Shown here in pieces: positions 1 through 7,211 of a stretch of DNA of 7,211 nt. Every line of letters begins with the position of its first letter. The stretch's first letter is position 1. The stretch lies in the NCBI GenBank assembly GCA_016200785.1, contig JACQED010000102.1, positions 1 to 7,211 of the forward strand, given 5' to 3'. The DNA comes from Chloroflexota bacterium. Lineage in GTDB: Bacteria; Chloroflexota; Anaerolineae; Anaerolineales; JACQED01. The notes under the pieces are model-generated. The model was not told the DNA's origin, made no database searches, and saw only the letters and a program-made list of their open reading frames with translations. A program made the position numbers and the translations under genes.

Positions 1-1160
1 AGGTCGCGCCCGTTCGCGGTGGAAGGCAGAAGCACGGCGAAGGGATCGTGATGTCGGATCGCATCGGCCAGCACCGCCGTGTATCCTTCGGTCGAATAAT
101 CGGTGAGGGCGGGCGCATCGGCTATGTAAACTCTGTCTGCGCCGTGCGCCGCGAGGGTCTTCGCGTGCTGCTCGGTGTTGTGGCCGATTACCACTGCCGC
201 CAGTTCGCCGCCGATCTTCTCCGCGAGTTCCATTCCCCGGCCCAGCAATTCGAACGTGGCGGGGCGAATCGTCTCGCCCACCGCCTCGGTCACAACCCAG
301 ATGGCTTGCTGTTTCGAGCCGCCTTTGGTGCGAGGGCGGATGGCGGATTGGGTCGCGGGCTTCTGCCCGGTAAACAACCCTTCTCCCGTCAAGCCTCGCA
401 CCGTGTCGCGCACGGCGGTCGTTACGTCGCCGTCAATGCCTCGGATCACGCGCTTGCGCTTCGGCTCCACGCTGAAGATCTCGGAGACGGACGTCGGTGA
501 GCCGGTTGCGCCAAATAGACTCGCGTCGGCTGAGAGATCGGATGCCGCCCACACGGCGATCGGCTTTTGACGAGCGGGTTCCAAATCCTCGGGCTTCACT
601 TTGATCGGTTTGGCGAGTCGTTCCGCCGCACTTAATACAACGGGCAGTGACGTTTCAACAATTTCGAAGCCGTCGTCCAGTTCGCGCTTCACCGTGAGAC
701 GCCTGCCGTCGTCGGAGAATTTCAATTCCGTCGCGCCTGTCACTTGTGGAAGGTCGAGCATCTCGGCCAGCATCGGCGGAACTTGCGCAGTCTCGGCGTC
801 CGTGCTGTATCTGCCGCAGAAGATCAAGTCGTAGCCGATTTTCTGGCAGGCGAAGGCGAGCGCGCGTGCGGTGGCGAGAGTGTCGGCTCCGGCGAATTCG
901 CGCCCGAGGAGATGCACGGCGCGGTCGCAGCCCATCGCCAACGCCTCGACCAGCGCCTCTTTGGCCTGCGGTGGCCCCATCGTGACGACGATGACCTCGC
1001 CGCCGAATTGCTGGCGCAGAGCAATCGCCTGAGCGATGGCGCGTTTGTCGAACGGATTGATCTCGCCGCCGACACCCTCACGGATCAGGCGTTTGTTGTC
1101 GTAGTCAAATTTCAGTTGATCGACGAAAGGCACTTGTTTGAGGCAGACGACGATTTTCAT
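1..1160 (-). CDS. etfBA: Electron transfer flavoprotein, fused beta-alpha polypeptide (partial, 3' end off window)
   Basis: One uninterrupted frame runs from ATG at 1160 to the window edge, giving 386 full codons. Residues 1 to about 245 are a complete EtfB: MKIVVCLKQVP start, NPFDKRAIAQA (35-45), the nucleotide-binding loop D121-AET-AQV, and an EtfB-signature-like stretch VKRELDDGFE (157-166). After a linker (about 245-283) the same frame continues as the EtfA N-terminal domain: AIWVVTEAVGE, GGELAAVVIG, GADRVYIAD, PSTANGRD. The EtfA C-terminal FAD domain must lie beyond the window. ETF carries electrons from flavoprotein dehydrogenases to a quinone reductase, or bifurcates electrons; which type this is cannot be told here. 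A Shine-Dalgarno GGAG (1172-1169) sits 8 bases before the ATG. The two subunits are normally separate genes, although fusions are known in some lineages. No stop and no new start with a ribosome site is seen at the junction, so a true fusion is the simplest reading. It lies 113 bases after the exporter genes on the same strand. Confidence 0.9.
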   Translation of the reverse strand, partial: MKIVVCLKQVPFVDQLKFDYDNKRLIREGVGGEINPFDKRAIAQAIALRQQFGGEVIVVTMGPPQAKEALVEALAMGCDRAVHLLGREFAGADTLATARALAFACQKIGYDLIFCGRYSTDAETAQVPPMLAEMLDLPQVTGATELKFSDDGRRLTVKRELDDGFEIVETSLPVVLSAAERLAKPIKVKPEDLEPARQKPIAVWAASDLSADASLFGATGSPTSVSEIFSVEPKRKRVIRGIDGDVTTAVRDTVRGLTGEGLFTGQKPATQSAIRPRTKGGSKQQAIWVVTEAVGETIRPATFELLGRGMELAEKIGGELAAVVIGHNTEQHAKTLAAHGADRVYIADAPALTDYSTEGYTAVLADAIRHHDPFAVLLPSTANGRD

Positions 1161-1173
1161 CGGAGTGGCTCCG
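1161..1173 (-). promoter_or_regulatory. Ribosome binding site of etfBA inside a small hairpin
   Basis: On the minus strand the bases just before the ATG read CGGAG-CCA-CTCCG. The GGAG Shine-Dalgarno forms the left arm of a perfect 5-bp stem with a 3-base loop, and the stem ends directly at the start codon. The spacing of GGAG to ATG (8 bases) supports the chosen start. The stem could lower initiation, but it is short and may be chance. Confidence 0.45.
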
Positions 1174-1194
1174 TAGATGTATCTGGGAGTTTAA

Positions 1195-1265
1195 ACCACA
1201 AAGACACGAGGACACGAAGTTCACCAAGATGCTTTGTGTTCTTCGTGCCTTTGTGCCTTCGTGGT
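1195..1265. repeat. Imperfect inverted repeat built of CACGAAGG-like units
   Basis: The left arm (1195-1219) starts ACCACAAAGACACGAGG. The right arm (1232-1265), read on the other strand, starts ACCACGAAGGCACAAAGG, so the two match with scattered A/G changes. Within each arm a unit of about 9 bases (CACRAAGRM) recurs. The element fills most of the 113-base spacer between the exporter and etfBA. It resembles degenerate intergenic repeats scattered in many environmental bacterial genomes (recalled, not searched). As RNA it could fold into a long hairpin at the 3' end of the exporter mRNA, but there is no clean U-tract, so I do not call it a terminator. Confidence 0.7.
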
Positions 1266-1273
1266 GAAATCTG

Positions 1274-3328
<2,055 letters not shown>

Positions 3329-3335
3329 GGTTTAT

Positions 3336-3442
3336 TTCTCCAATCTCAAACTTCAAATCTCAAACGCCAAAGTTCAAACTCAAACCGCGGCAATCACGGG
3401 CAGCCGGGGTATTGAAGATTGAATTCGGGAGTTGGGGGTTTC
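3336..3442. repeat. Degenerate TTTGAGATT / TTGAAGATT repeat patch
   Basis: Read on the minus strand, the spacer between the two transporter genes is a run of related words: TTTGAGTTTGAACTTTGG, then GTTTGAGATTTGAAGTTTG, then AGATTGGAGA. The similar AACTCCCGAATTCAATC and CTTCAATA lie inside the last codons of the upstream gene (about 3410-3434). The low-complexity, purine/TTTG-rich pattern is unlike the GC-rich coding DNA on both sides. It looks like a degenerate intergenic repeat that has overrun the 3' end of the upstream gene and reaches the ribosome site of the downstream gene. Boundaries are approximate. Confidence 0.55.
3337..3341 (-). promoter_or_regulatory. Ribosome binding site fixing the start at 3328
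   Basis: The minus strand reads GGAGA, then 8 bases (AATAAACC), then ATG at 3328. The alternative ATG at 3292 is preceded by AAGCCGGCTG with no purine-rich site at the right distance. The GGAGA lies at the edge of the TTTGAGATT-like repeat, so the repeat seems to supply this site. Confidence 0.7.
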
Positions 3443-5374
3443 TTCCCCAGGCGTGTCGCCCACCAGCTGCGAGTTGTAAATCTCGGCGTAGATCGGGCTG
3501 TCTTCCATCAGTTCGGCGTGCTGGCCTCGGGCCACAACCGCGCCCTGATCCAGCACCAGGATCTGGTCGGCGTTCATGACGGTGCTGATGCGCTGGGCGA
3601 TGACGAAAGACGTCCGCCCCTTCATCAGCCGGTCGAGGGCCTTCTGGATCTGGCCCTCCGTCTGCACATCTACGCTGCTGGTCGAGTCGTCGAGGATCAG
3701 GATGCGCGGGTCCATCAGCAGCGCGCGGGCGATGGCGATGCGTTGCTTTTGCCCACCGCTCAGGGTCGTGCCGCGCTCGCCCACCGGAGTCTCGTAGCCC
3801 TGCGGGAAGGACATGATGAAGTCATGGGCCGCCGCCGCTTTCGCCGCCGCCGTCACTTCGTCCATCGTCGCGTCGGACCGGCCGAAGGCGATGTTCTCGC
3901 GGATGGCGCCGCTGAACAACGTCGTCTCCTGCAACACGATGCCGATCTGCGAGCGGAGCGAGTCGAGCGTCACGTCACGCAGATCGTGGCCGTCAATAGT
4001 GATACGGCCCTCGGTGGGGTCGTAGAAGCGCGGCAGGAGGTTGATGATCGACGTCTTGCCGGAGCCGGTCGCGCCCAAGAGCGCCACTGTCTGGCCCGGC
4101 TCGGCCTCGAAACTCATCTCGCGCAACACCGGGTCGCCGCTGCCGAAGTAGCGGAAGGTCACTTTCTCGAACTTGACCCGGCCCTGCACGAGCGGCAGGG
4201 CGGCCGCGCCTGGTTTGTCGGTCACGTCGCTCTTGGCGTCGAGGATTTCAAAGATGCGTCCCGCCGAAGCCGCGGCCTGCCCCATCTGAGTGATGATCAT
4301 GCCGAACATGGCCGTCGGCAGGAAGAGGTAGATCAGGTACAGGCTGAACTCCTGCCACTCTCCCAGCGTCAGCGTCCCGCCAATGATCTGGCGTCCGCCG
4401 AAATACAGAGTGGCCGCCTGGCCCAGGTTCGCGATCAGGAAGGTGAGCGGGAACAGGAAAGTCATCAGCCGCGCCACCGAGAGCTGCTGGTTCATCACCC
4501 CGTCGGCCGCCTTGCGGAACTTGGCCTGCTCCGTGGTCTCACGCGTGAAGGCTTTGATCACACGGATGCCGGCCAGATTCTCCTGCAGCACGGTGTTAAG
4601 TGCGGACAGCCTGATCTGGATTCTGGCAAAGAGCGGCTGGATGACGCTGCCGAATATCAGGAACAGGATCATGGCGATCGGCAGGACGGGCAGTACGACC
4701 AGCGCGAGGGCGGCGTTGGTGGTGAACAGGATGATGAGCGTGCCGACAATGAGCACCACCGCACCGACCAATTGCACCAAGCCCTGGCCGATGAACAGGC
4801 GCACTTTTTCTACATCGTCGGTGGCGCGAATCATCAGTTGGCCGGTCTGGTTGCGGTCGTGGTAGGAGAACGACAGCCGTTGAATCTTGGCGAACAGATC
4901 GTTACGCAGATCGAAGGCCGCGGCCTGCGAGTTGCGTTCCGCCCAGTAGGCCTGCAGAAAGGCGAACAGCCCGCGCAGCGCGGCGAAGACGACGATGGCC
5001 ATGCCGGCCTGAAGGAGCAGATTCGGCGTGTTGTTCTGGCGCGTCGTCAGTTCGGTCACCAGTTGGTCTTTCGTCCAATCGGCGGGCAGTTTGAGAAAAG
5101 CCAGAATCTTGGGAAGGGCCTGCGACAGCACTGCTGACGGAATCTTGGGCAGGTTTTGCAGGACGGTTTTCGCCACGACGCCTTCGGTCACCGCGTCTAT
5201 GATGTTGCGCACCAGGTGCGGCACGGCCAATTGCGACAGCGTGGCGACGATTAGAAACAGATAGGGCAGAGCCGCCTGGCGGCGATAACGGCCCAGATAT
5301 CTGACGGCCCTTTGCAGGCCATGGTTGTCCGGTCCGCGTTGCGGACGGCGATCACGCCGGTTCGGATTTTGCAC
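3380..5374 (-). CDS. ABC exporter half-transporter, degenerate-site subunit (TM287/LmrC-like)
   Basis: A 664-residue half-transporter with six membrane segments (about 34-56, 121-143, 198-218, 220-243, 303-325, 338-360) and a C-terminal ATPase domain. Motifs: Walker A G434-ATGSGKTS, Q-loop Q482, intact signature LSGGQ (538-542), and Walker B ILILD (558-562). The catalytic Glu is replaced by Asp563 (ILDDSTSSVD) and the switch His by Gln594 (FVIAQRIST). These two changes together are the hallmark of the TM287-type subunit, so its own ATP site is expected to hydrolyse poorly and to have a structural or regulatory role. Its LSGGQ should complete the working site of the partner encoded next. The start is GTG at 5374, supported by AAGGAG (5386-5381) 6 bases upstream. 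The segment 1-2 loop is about 63 residues, roughly 40-50 longer than in TM287, and contains LPKI twice (75-78, 88-91). About 28 residues follow the usual end (SQLV) and look repeat-derived. Confidence 0.93.
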   Translation of the reverse strand: MQNPNRRDRRPQRGPDNHGLQRAVRYLGRYRRQAALPYLFLIVATLSQLAVPHLVRNIIDAVTEGVVAKTVLQNLPKIPSAVLSQALPKILAFLKLPADWTKDQLVTELTTRQNNTPNLLLQAGMAIVVFAALRGLFAFLQAYWAERNSQAAAFDLRNDLFAKIQRLSFSYHDRNQTGQLMIRATDDVEKVRLFIGQGLVQLVGAVVLIVGTLIILFTTNAALALVVLPVLPIAMILFLIFGSVIQPLFARIQIRLSALNTVLQENLAGIRVIKAFTRETTEQAKFRKAADGVMNQQLSVARLMTFLFPLTFLIANLGQAATLYFGGRQIIGGTLTLGEWQEFSLYLIYLFLPTAMFGMIITQMGQAAASAGRIFEILDAKSDVTDKPGAAALPLVQGRVKFEKVTFRYFGSGDPVLREMSFEAEPGQTVALLGATGSGKTSIINLLPRFYDPTEGRITIDGHDLRDVTLDSLRSQIGIVLQETTLFSGAIRENIAFGRSDATMDEVTAAAKAAAAHDFIMSFPQGYETPVGERGTTLSGGQKQRIAIARALLMDPRILILDDSTSSVDVQTEGQIQKALDRLMKGRTSFVIAQRISTVMNADQILVLDQGAVVARGQHAELMEDSPIYAEIYNSQLVGDTPGEETPNSRIQSSIPRLPVIAAV

Positions 5375-5380
5375 GTTGCG

Positions 5381-5386
5381 CTCCTT
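5381..5386 (-). promoter_or_regulatory. Strong ribosome binding site before a GTG start
   Basis: The minus strand reads AAGGAG, 6 bases, GTG. This near-ideal Shine-Dalgarno decides that the transporter starts at the GTG at 5374, since there is no ATG in frame nearby that fits family alignment. Confidence 0.8.
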
Positions 5387-5440
5387 GAGACGATTTATGG
5401 TATTCCCTTGAAGAAACTACGCTGACCGCGAAGATTTTTC

Positions 5441-5496
5441 GGACACGGATTCACGCGGATGAGCCGAATCCGTGAAATCCGTGTTCTTCCGTGTCC
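5441..5496. repeat. Imperfect inverted repeat built of ACACGGATT-like units
   Basis: The outer arms GGACACGGA (5441-5449) and TCCGTGTCC (5488-5496) are perfect complements. Inside, TTCACGCGGAT (5450-5460) pairs with ATCCGTGAA (5468-5476) apart from a 2-base bulge, around the loop GAGCCGA. An extra ATCCGTGTT copy sits on the right side. The element occupies the 150-base spacer between the MarR gene and the first transporter gene. It resembles degenerate ACACGGATT repeats common in spacers of environmental bacteria (recalled, not searched). It could act as an RNA hairpin that tunes readthrough or mRNA stability. The remainder of the spacer (5387-5440) shows nothing I can name. Confidence 0.7.
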
Positions 5497-5524
5497 CATC
5501 CTTCGGTTGCGGCTGGAAGCCGCG

Positions 5525-5977
5525 CTATGATTCGGGCGACTCTAGTTTGCGCGCCGCCTCGGTAAGATACGTGAGGGCGGTGATGATCTCCGTCTGCTGA
5601 TCCTCGGTGAGCGCGGTCGTCAACTCTTCGAGCCAGCGGCGGCGGGCCTCGATGCCCTTCTCGATCAGCGTCCGACCTTTTTTGGTGAGGGTGAGTTGCT
5701 TGACTCGCCGGTCGCGCGGGTCTTCCGTCCGCTCGAGCAGGCCGTTTTGCACCAGCCGCTCCACCATCTGGCTGGCGGCGGCGTTTGTCACGCCGGTGTG
5801 ACTGCCGATGTCGGAGACGCCACACGCGCCTCTGTAGTAGAGGCGCATGAGTGTGCTGATCTGCGGGTTCGACAGGCCGGTGTCTTTCGTGAATAGAATG
5901 AAGTCGCGCATGGAACGGCGCATGAAGACTTCGGCCCACTCGTGAAGCACCTGGGTGAATTGTTTGGGTGGCAGCAT
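5525..5977 (-). CDS. MarR-family transcriptional regulator
   Basis: A 150-residue protein, the usual MarR length, with the winged helix-turn-helix in the middle. The helices run from LSNPQISTLMRLYYRG (35-50) through VSDIGSHTGVTNAAASQMVERLVQNGLLER (54-83). The wing follows, with the diagnostic DPRDRR (86-91) and LTLTKKG (95-101). The flanking N- and C-terminal helices form the dimer interface in this family. MarR proteins bind palindromic operators as dimers and let go when they bind small, often aromatic or lipophilic, ligands. Here the gene is first in a same-strand run ahead of the two exporter genes, so it most likely represses itself and the exporter. The inverted repeat just upstream is the expected operator. 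The ATG at 5977 has only a weak ribosome site (AGGC); it is kept because it gives a full-length N-terminal helix. The stop is TAG. Confidence 0.92.
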   Translation of the reverse strand: MLPPKQFTQVLHEWAEVFMRRSMRDFILFTKDTGLSNPQISTLMRLYYRGACGVSDIGSHTGVTNAAASQMVERLVQNGLLERTEDPRDRRVKQLTLTKKGRTLIEKGIEARRRWLEELTTALTEDQQTEIITALTYLTEAARKLESPES

Positions 5978-5979
5978 AG

Positions 5980-6000
5980 TTAACTTGCCTGATTAGTTAA
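5980..6000. promoter_or_regulatory. Candidate MarR operator, inverted repeat TTAACT-N9-AGTTAA
   Basis: TTAACT (5980-5985) and AGTTAA (5995-6000) are perfect complements 9 bases apart. The left half also forms the 8-base palindrome AGTTAACT (5978-5985). The site lies between the MarR start codon and the -10 box, covering the predicted transcription start, where a bound dimer would block transcription. The assignment to MarR is inferred from position and symmetry, not from a known consensus. Confidence 0.55.
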
Positions 6001-6009
6001 GATGTCTTA

Positions 6010-6038
6010 TATATATCATGGGTTGATATACTTGACAA
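6010..6038 (-). promoter_or_regulatory. Sigma70-type promoter of the marR-exporter operon
   Basis: Read on the minus strand: -35 TTGTCA (6038-6033), a spacer of exactly 17 bases (6032-6016), and -10 TATATA (6015-6010). Both boxes match the housekeeping consensus in 5 of 6 positions. Transcription should start near 6003, giving a leader of about 25 bases before the MarR ATG. The inverted repeat at 5980-6000 begins right at the expected start. Confidence 0.7.
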
Positions 6039-6066
6039 GGGTCGAATTATCAGCCGTTTTTAGCGG

Positions 6067-6095
6067 TTGACATTCTCAGAAAAATCTTATACATT
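6067..6095 (+). promoter_or_regulatory. Sigma70-type promoter of ssb
   Basis: A perfect -35 TTGACA (6067-6072) is followed after 17 bases by TACATT (6090-6095), a 4 of 6 match to the -10 box. TATACA (6088-6093) with a 15-base spacer is the alternative. Transcription would start near 6102, leaving a leader of about 88 bases that contains the GC-rich hairpin. The promoter faces away from the marR promoter in the shared 212-base spacer. Confidence 0.6.
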
Positions 6096-6121
6096 TGTTC
6101 TGTCTCAACGGAGAACTTTGG

Positions 6122-6153
6122 CCGGCCTGGAACACCGCGCGGTGTTCGGCCGG
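6122..6153 (+). promoter_or_regulatory. Strong palindromic hairpin in the ssb leader
   Basis: The perfect 18-base palindrome GAACACCGCGCGGTGTTC (6130-6147) is extended by CCGGCC (6122-6127) pairing with GGCCGG (6148-6153) across a 2-base TG bulge. As RNA it gives a stem of about 13 pairs with a CGCG loop. It is followed by GACCTAAAACTC, not by a run of T, so it is not an intrinsic terminator. It could be an RNA control element for ssb or a DNA operator of the form GAAC-N10-GTTC. That spacing is longer than the GAAC-N4-GTTC of Gram-positive-type LexA boxes. Confidence 0.6.
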
Positions 6154-6189
6154 GACCTAAAACTCGCCTCCGTTGACAAAGGAGCAGAG

Positions 6190-6618
6190 ATGTACAACAA
6201 AATCATCCTCGTCGGCAATCTGGGGCGCGACCCGGAAATGCGCTACTCCCCCTCCGGGCAAGCCGTCACCAACTTCAGTATCGCCACCAGCGAGAAATGG
6301 ACAGACCAGCAGGGTCAGCCACAGGAGCGTACCCTCTGGTGGCGGATTTCTGTCTGGGGGAAGTTGGCTGAAACATGCAACCAGTATCTCAAAAAGGGCC
6401 GGCAAGTGCTGGTGGAAGGTCGGATGAACGGCGATGCCAAGACCGGCGGCCCGCGAATCTACACCCGGCAAGACGGCACGGCCGGCGCGTCATTCGAGGT
6501 CACAGCCGTCTCGGTTAAGTTCCTCGGCACGCGCGCTGATGCCGGGCCAACAGCTGGAACTGCGGAGGTGGCCGACATGGGCGAGCCGCCTACCGAAGAA
6601 GGCGAGATCCCGTTCTAG
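6190..6618 (+). CDS. ssb: Single-stranded DNA-binding protein
   Basis: A 142-residue SSB. Residues 1 to about 113 form the OB fold: MYNKIILVGNLGRDPEMRY (1-19), SGQAVTNFSIAT (22-33), and the aromatic strand WWRISVWGKLAE (50-61) that stacks on bases, with YLKKGRQVLVEGR (66-78). A short acidic, Gly/Pro-rich tail ends in EGEIPF, the conserved tip that recruits replication and repair proteins. It coats single-stranded DNA in replication, recombination and repair as a tetramer. The ATG at 6190 has AAAGGAG (6178-6184) 5 bases upstream. The longer frame from TTG at 6067 is rejected because that TTG is the -35 box. The stretch from 'MYNKIILVGNLGRDPEMRY' resembles Chloroflexota SSBs, which is the main hint to the host. 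The gene stands alone, without the rpsF and rpsR neighbours seen in many bacteria. Confidence 0.96.
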   Translation: MYNKIILVGNLGRDPEMRYSPSGQAVTNFSIATSEKWTDQQGQPQERTLWWRISVWGKLAETCNQYLKKGRQVLVEGRMNGDAKTGGPRIYTRQDGTAGASFEVTAVSVKFLGTRADAGPTAGTAEVADMGEPPTEEGEIPF

Positions 6619-6650
6619 CGGGAGCGCCGTGAACGTAAGACTGTGATCGC

Positions 6651-6690
6651 CAACAGCCGTCAGCGCCCCGCCGACGGCTGTTGTGCTTTC
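6651..6690 (+). terminator. Candidate weak intrinsic terminator after ssb
   Basis: The perfect 11-base arms CAACAGCCGTC (6651-6661) and GACGGCTGTTG (6673-6683) flank an 11-base loop, 32 bases after the ssb stop. They are followed by TGCTTTC, a poor T-run, so termination may be partial or may need Rho. Confidence 0.5.
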
Positions 6691-6693
6691 GCC

Positions 6694-6711
6694 CCGCGAA
6701 TCTGTTCGCGG
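6694..6711 (+). other. Second small hairpin between ssb and the DUF3467 gene
   Basis: CCGCGAA (6694-6700) and TTCGCGG (6705-6711) are perfect complements around the tetraloop TCTG, followed by AATTCTCATT. It lies 10 bases after the first hairpin and 10 bases before the GGGAG ribosome site of the next gene. It could be part of a double terminator, a 5' stabiliser of the next mRNA, or chance in GC-rich DNA. I see no convincing promoter for the next gene in this gap. Confidence 0.4.
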
Positions 6712-6736
6712 AATTCTCATTGGGAGATCGAACTCT

Positions 6737-7096
6737 ATGAGCGATGAAACTCAACCCGCAGGGACGCCGCCACCAGCGCCTGCCGTGCCCAAACCGCCCG
6801 GCCTCGCCGTGGAACTCCCGGGCAACCTTGAGCCGGTGTATTCTAATACCGCCATCATCACGCATTCAGCCTCGGAGATCATTGTTGACTTCGCTCGCGT
6901 GATGCCGAACGTGCCGAAGGCTAAGGTCTACGCGCGCGTGGTAATGACGCCGATGAATGCGAAGCTTCTACTGCGCGCGCTCGGCGAGAATCTTTCCAAG
7001 TTCGAAGGCACGTACGGCGAGATCAAACTCCCCGAAGGCTTCTCGCTCGCGGACCATCTCTTCAAGCCTCCCAAACCGCCGGAACAAGAAAAATGA
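6737..7096 (+). CDS. DUF3467 family protein
   Basis: A 119-residue soluble protein. The first 25 residues are Pro/Ala-rich and probably disordered. The core matches what I recall of DUF3467: LEPVYSNTAIITHSASEIIVDFARVMP (31-57), then AKVYARVVMTPMNAKLLLRALGENLSKFEGTYGEIKLP (62-99). It ends in a short Pro/Lys tail. The molecular function of the family is not known to me, and I do not assign one. The ATG is preceded by GGGAG (6722-6726) at 10 bases; an upstream in-frame extension to 6683 lacks a ribosome site and would run through a hairpin. The stop TGA overlaps the ATG of the next gene (ATGA), so the two are probably translated together. It lies 118 bases after ssb on the same strand. Confidence 0.85.
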   Translation: MSDETQPAGTPPPAPAVPKPPGLAVELPGNLEPVYSNTAIITHSASEIIVDFARVMPNVPKAKVYARVVMTPMNAKLLLRALGENLSKFEGTYGEIKLPEGFSLADHLFKPPKPPEQEK

Positions 7097-7211
7097 AAAA
7101 TCTTGACGAGATTGCCGATCGCATCCGCGCGGACTTCGCCGCCAAAAACGCCGCGCGCGACAAAGCGCTGGAGCGATCGCGCACCCTCATCCGCCACTGC
7201 GCCAACGCCAT
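7093..7211 (+). CDS. Probable translin-family protein (partial, 3' end off window)
   Basis: Only 39 complete codons are visible: MKNLDEIADRIRADFAAKN, then AARDKALERSRTLIRHCANA. The stretch is highly charged and helical. It resembles the first helices of prokaryotic translin-like proteins, where a pattern of 'aR..al..sR..ir...naIR' leads into a conserved HR motif. The next residue would begin AT, so Ile or Met, which fits the IR expected there. Eukaryotic translin binds single-stranded DNA and RNA, and with TRAX acts as a nuclease; the role of bacterial members is poorly known. The assignment rests on a short pattern and could be wrong: another helical protein is possible. The start overlaps the previous gene by 4 bases (ATGA), a sign of translational coupling. 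The previous gene's final codons (about 7081-7093, GGAACAAGAAAAA) give a GGA purine-rich site. Confidence 0.55.
   Translation, partial: MKNLDEIADRIRADFAAKNAARDKALERSRTLIRHCANA

Noticed and set aside
1195..1265. Short CRISPR-like array from the repeating CACGAAGG words
   Set aside because: Units are 9 bases, contiguous and arranged as an inverted repeat, with no regular spacers and no cas genes.
3419..5137. Very long plus-strand open frame (572 residues) opposite the degenerate-site transporter
   Set aside because: It is an antisense shadow of a high-GC gene: the translation is rich in R, H, Q, E and G with no domain or membrane pattern, while the minus strand has all ABC motifs in order.
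5451..5939. Minus-strand open frame (162 residues) overlapping the MarR gene in another frame
   Set aside because: Arg/His-rich shadow; the winged-helix protein in the other frame accounts for the region.
6032..6060. Second plus-strand promoter from TTGACA at 6032-6037
   Set aside because: No acceptable -10 box at 16-18 bases; this TTGACA is largely the reverse of the marR -35 box (TTGTCA) on a near-palindromic CTTGACAAG.
6130..6147. LexA (SOS) box at the GAAC...GTTC palindrome
   Set aside because: The half-sites are 10 bases apart, not the 4 of the Gram-positive-type box, and the site is downstream of the likely start of transcription; kept only as an open alternative.
6067..6189. N-terminal extension of SSB from a TTG at 6067
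   Set aside because: The TTG is part of the TTGACA promoter box, the extension covers a hairpin leader, and SSBs start at the M-x-K-I-I-L-V-G found at 6190 with a good ribosome site.

Overview
The window reads as chromosomal DNA from a high-GC bacterium, most likely a member of Chloroflexota (Anaerolineae-like). That is an inference. It rests on the start and core of the SSB protein (MYNKIILVGNLGRDPEMRY), a DUF3467 protein followed by a translin-like gene, and spacers filled with short degenerate repeats of a kind often seen in such environmental genomes. There is no CRISPR array, tRNA, rRNA, transposase or phage gene. Coding density is high and no gene-free gap reaches 300 bases.

Left part, minus strand (1-5977). 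A MarR-type regulator (5525-5977) is followed by two ABC half-transporters (3380-5374 and 1274-3328), then a single open frame that joins electron transfer flavoprotein beta and alpha (1160 down to the window edge, incomplete). The two half-transporters form a recognisable heterodimeric exporter of the TM287/TM288, LmrCD and BmrCD type. One carries the degenerate catalytic residues (Asp for the Walker B Glu, Gln for the switch His) with a normal LSGGQ. The other has Glu and His but the altered signature LSQGQ. Together they should make one working and one degenerate ATP site. Both have an unusually long first extracellular loop. The MarR gene has a clear promoter (TTGTCA, 17 bases, TATATA) with an inverted repeat lying over the expected transcription start. 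This suggests an autoregulated regulator-exporter operon that responds to a toxic compound.

Each of the three spacers around and inside this operon holds a different degenerate repeat: CACGAAGG-like, TTTGAGATT-like and ACACGGATT-like. The middle one appears to run into the 3' end of a transporter gene and also to supply the next gene's ribosome binding site.

Right part, plus strand (about 6067-7211). A divergent promoter drives ssb (6190-6618), whose leader holds a strong GC-rich hairpin. After ssb come two hairpins, then a DUF3467 gene (6737-7096). A translin-like gene overlaps it by 4 bases (ATGA) and is cut off by the right edge. These look like nucleic-acid housekeeping genes and are probably functionally unrelated to the exporter.

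The points most worth a second look are the ETF fusion, the enlarged paired extracellular loops of the exporter, the repeat-filled spacers, and the palindromic hairpin in the ssb leader.
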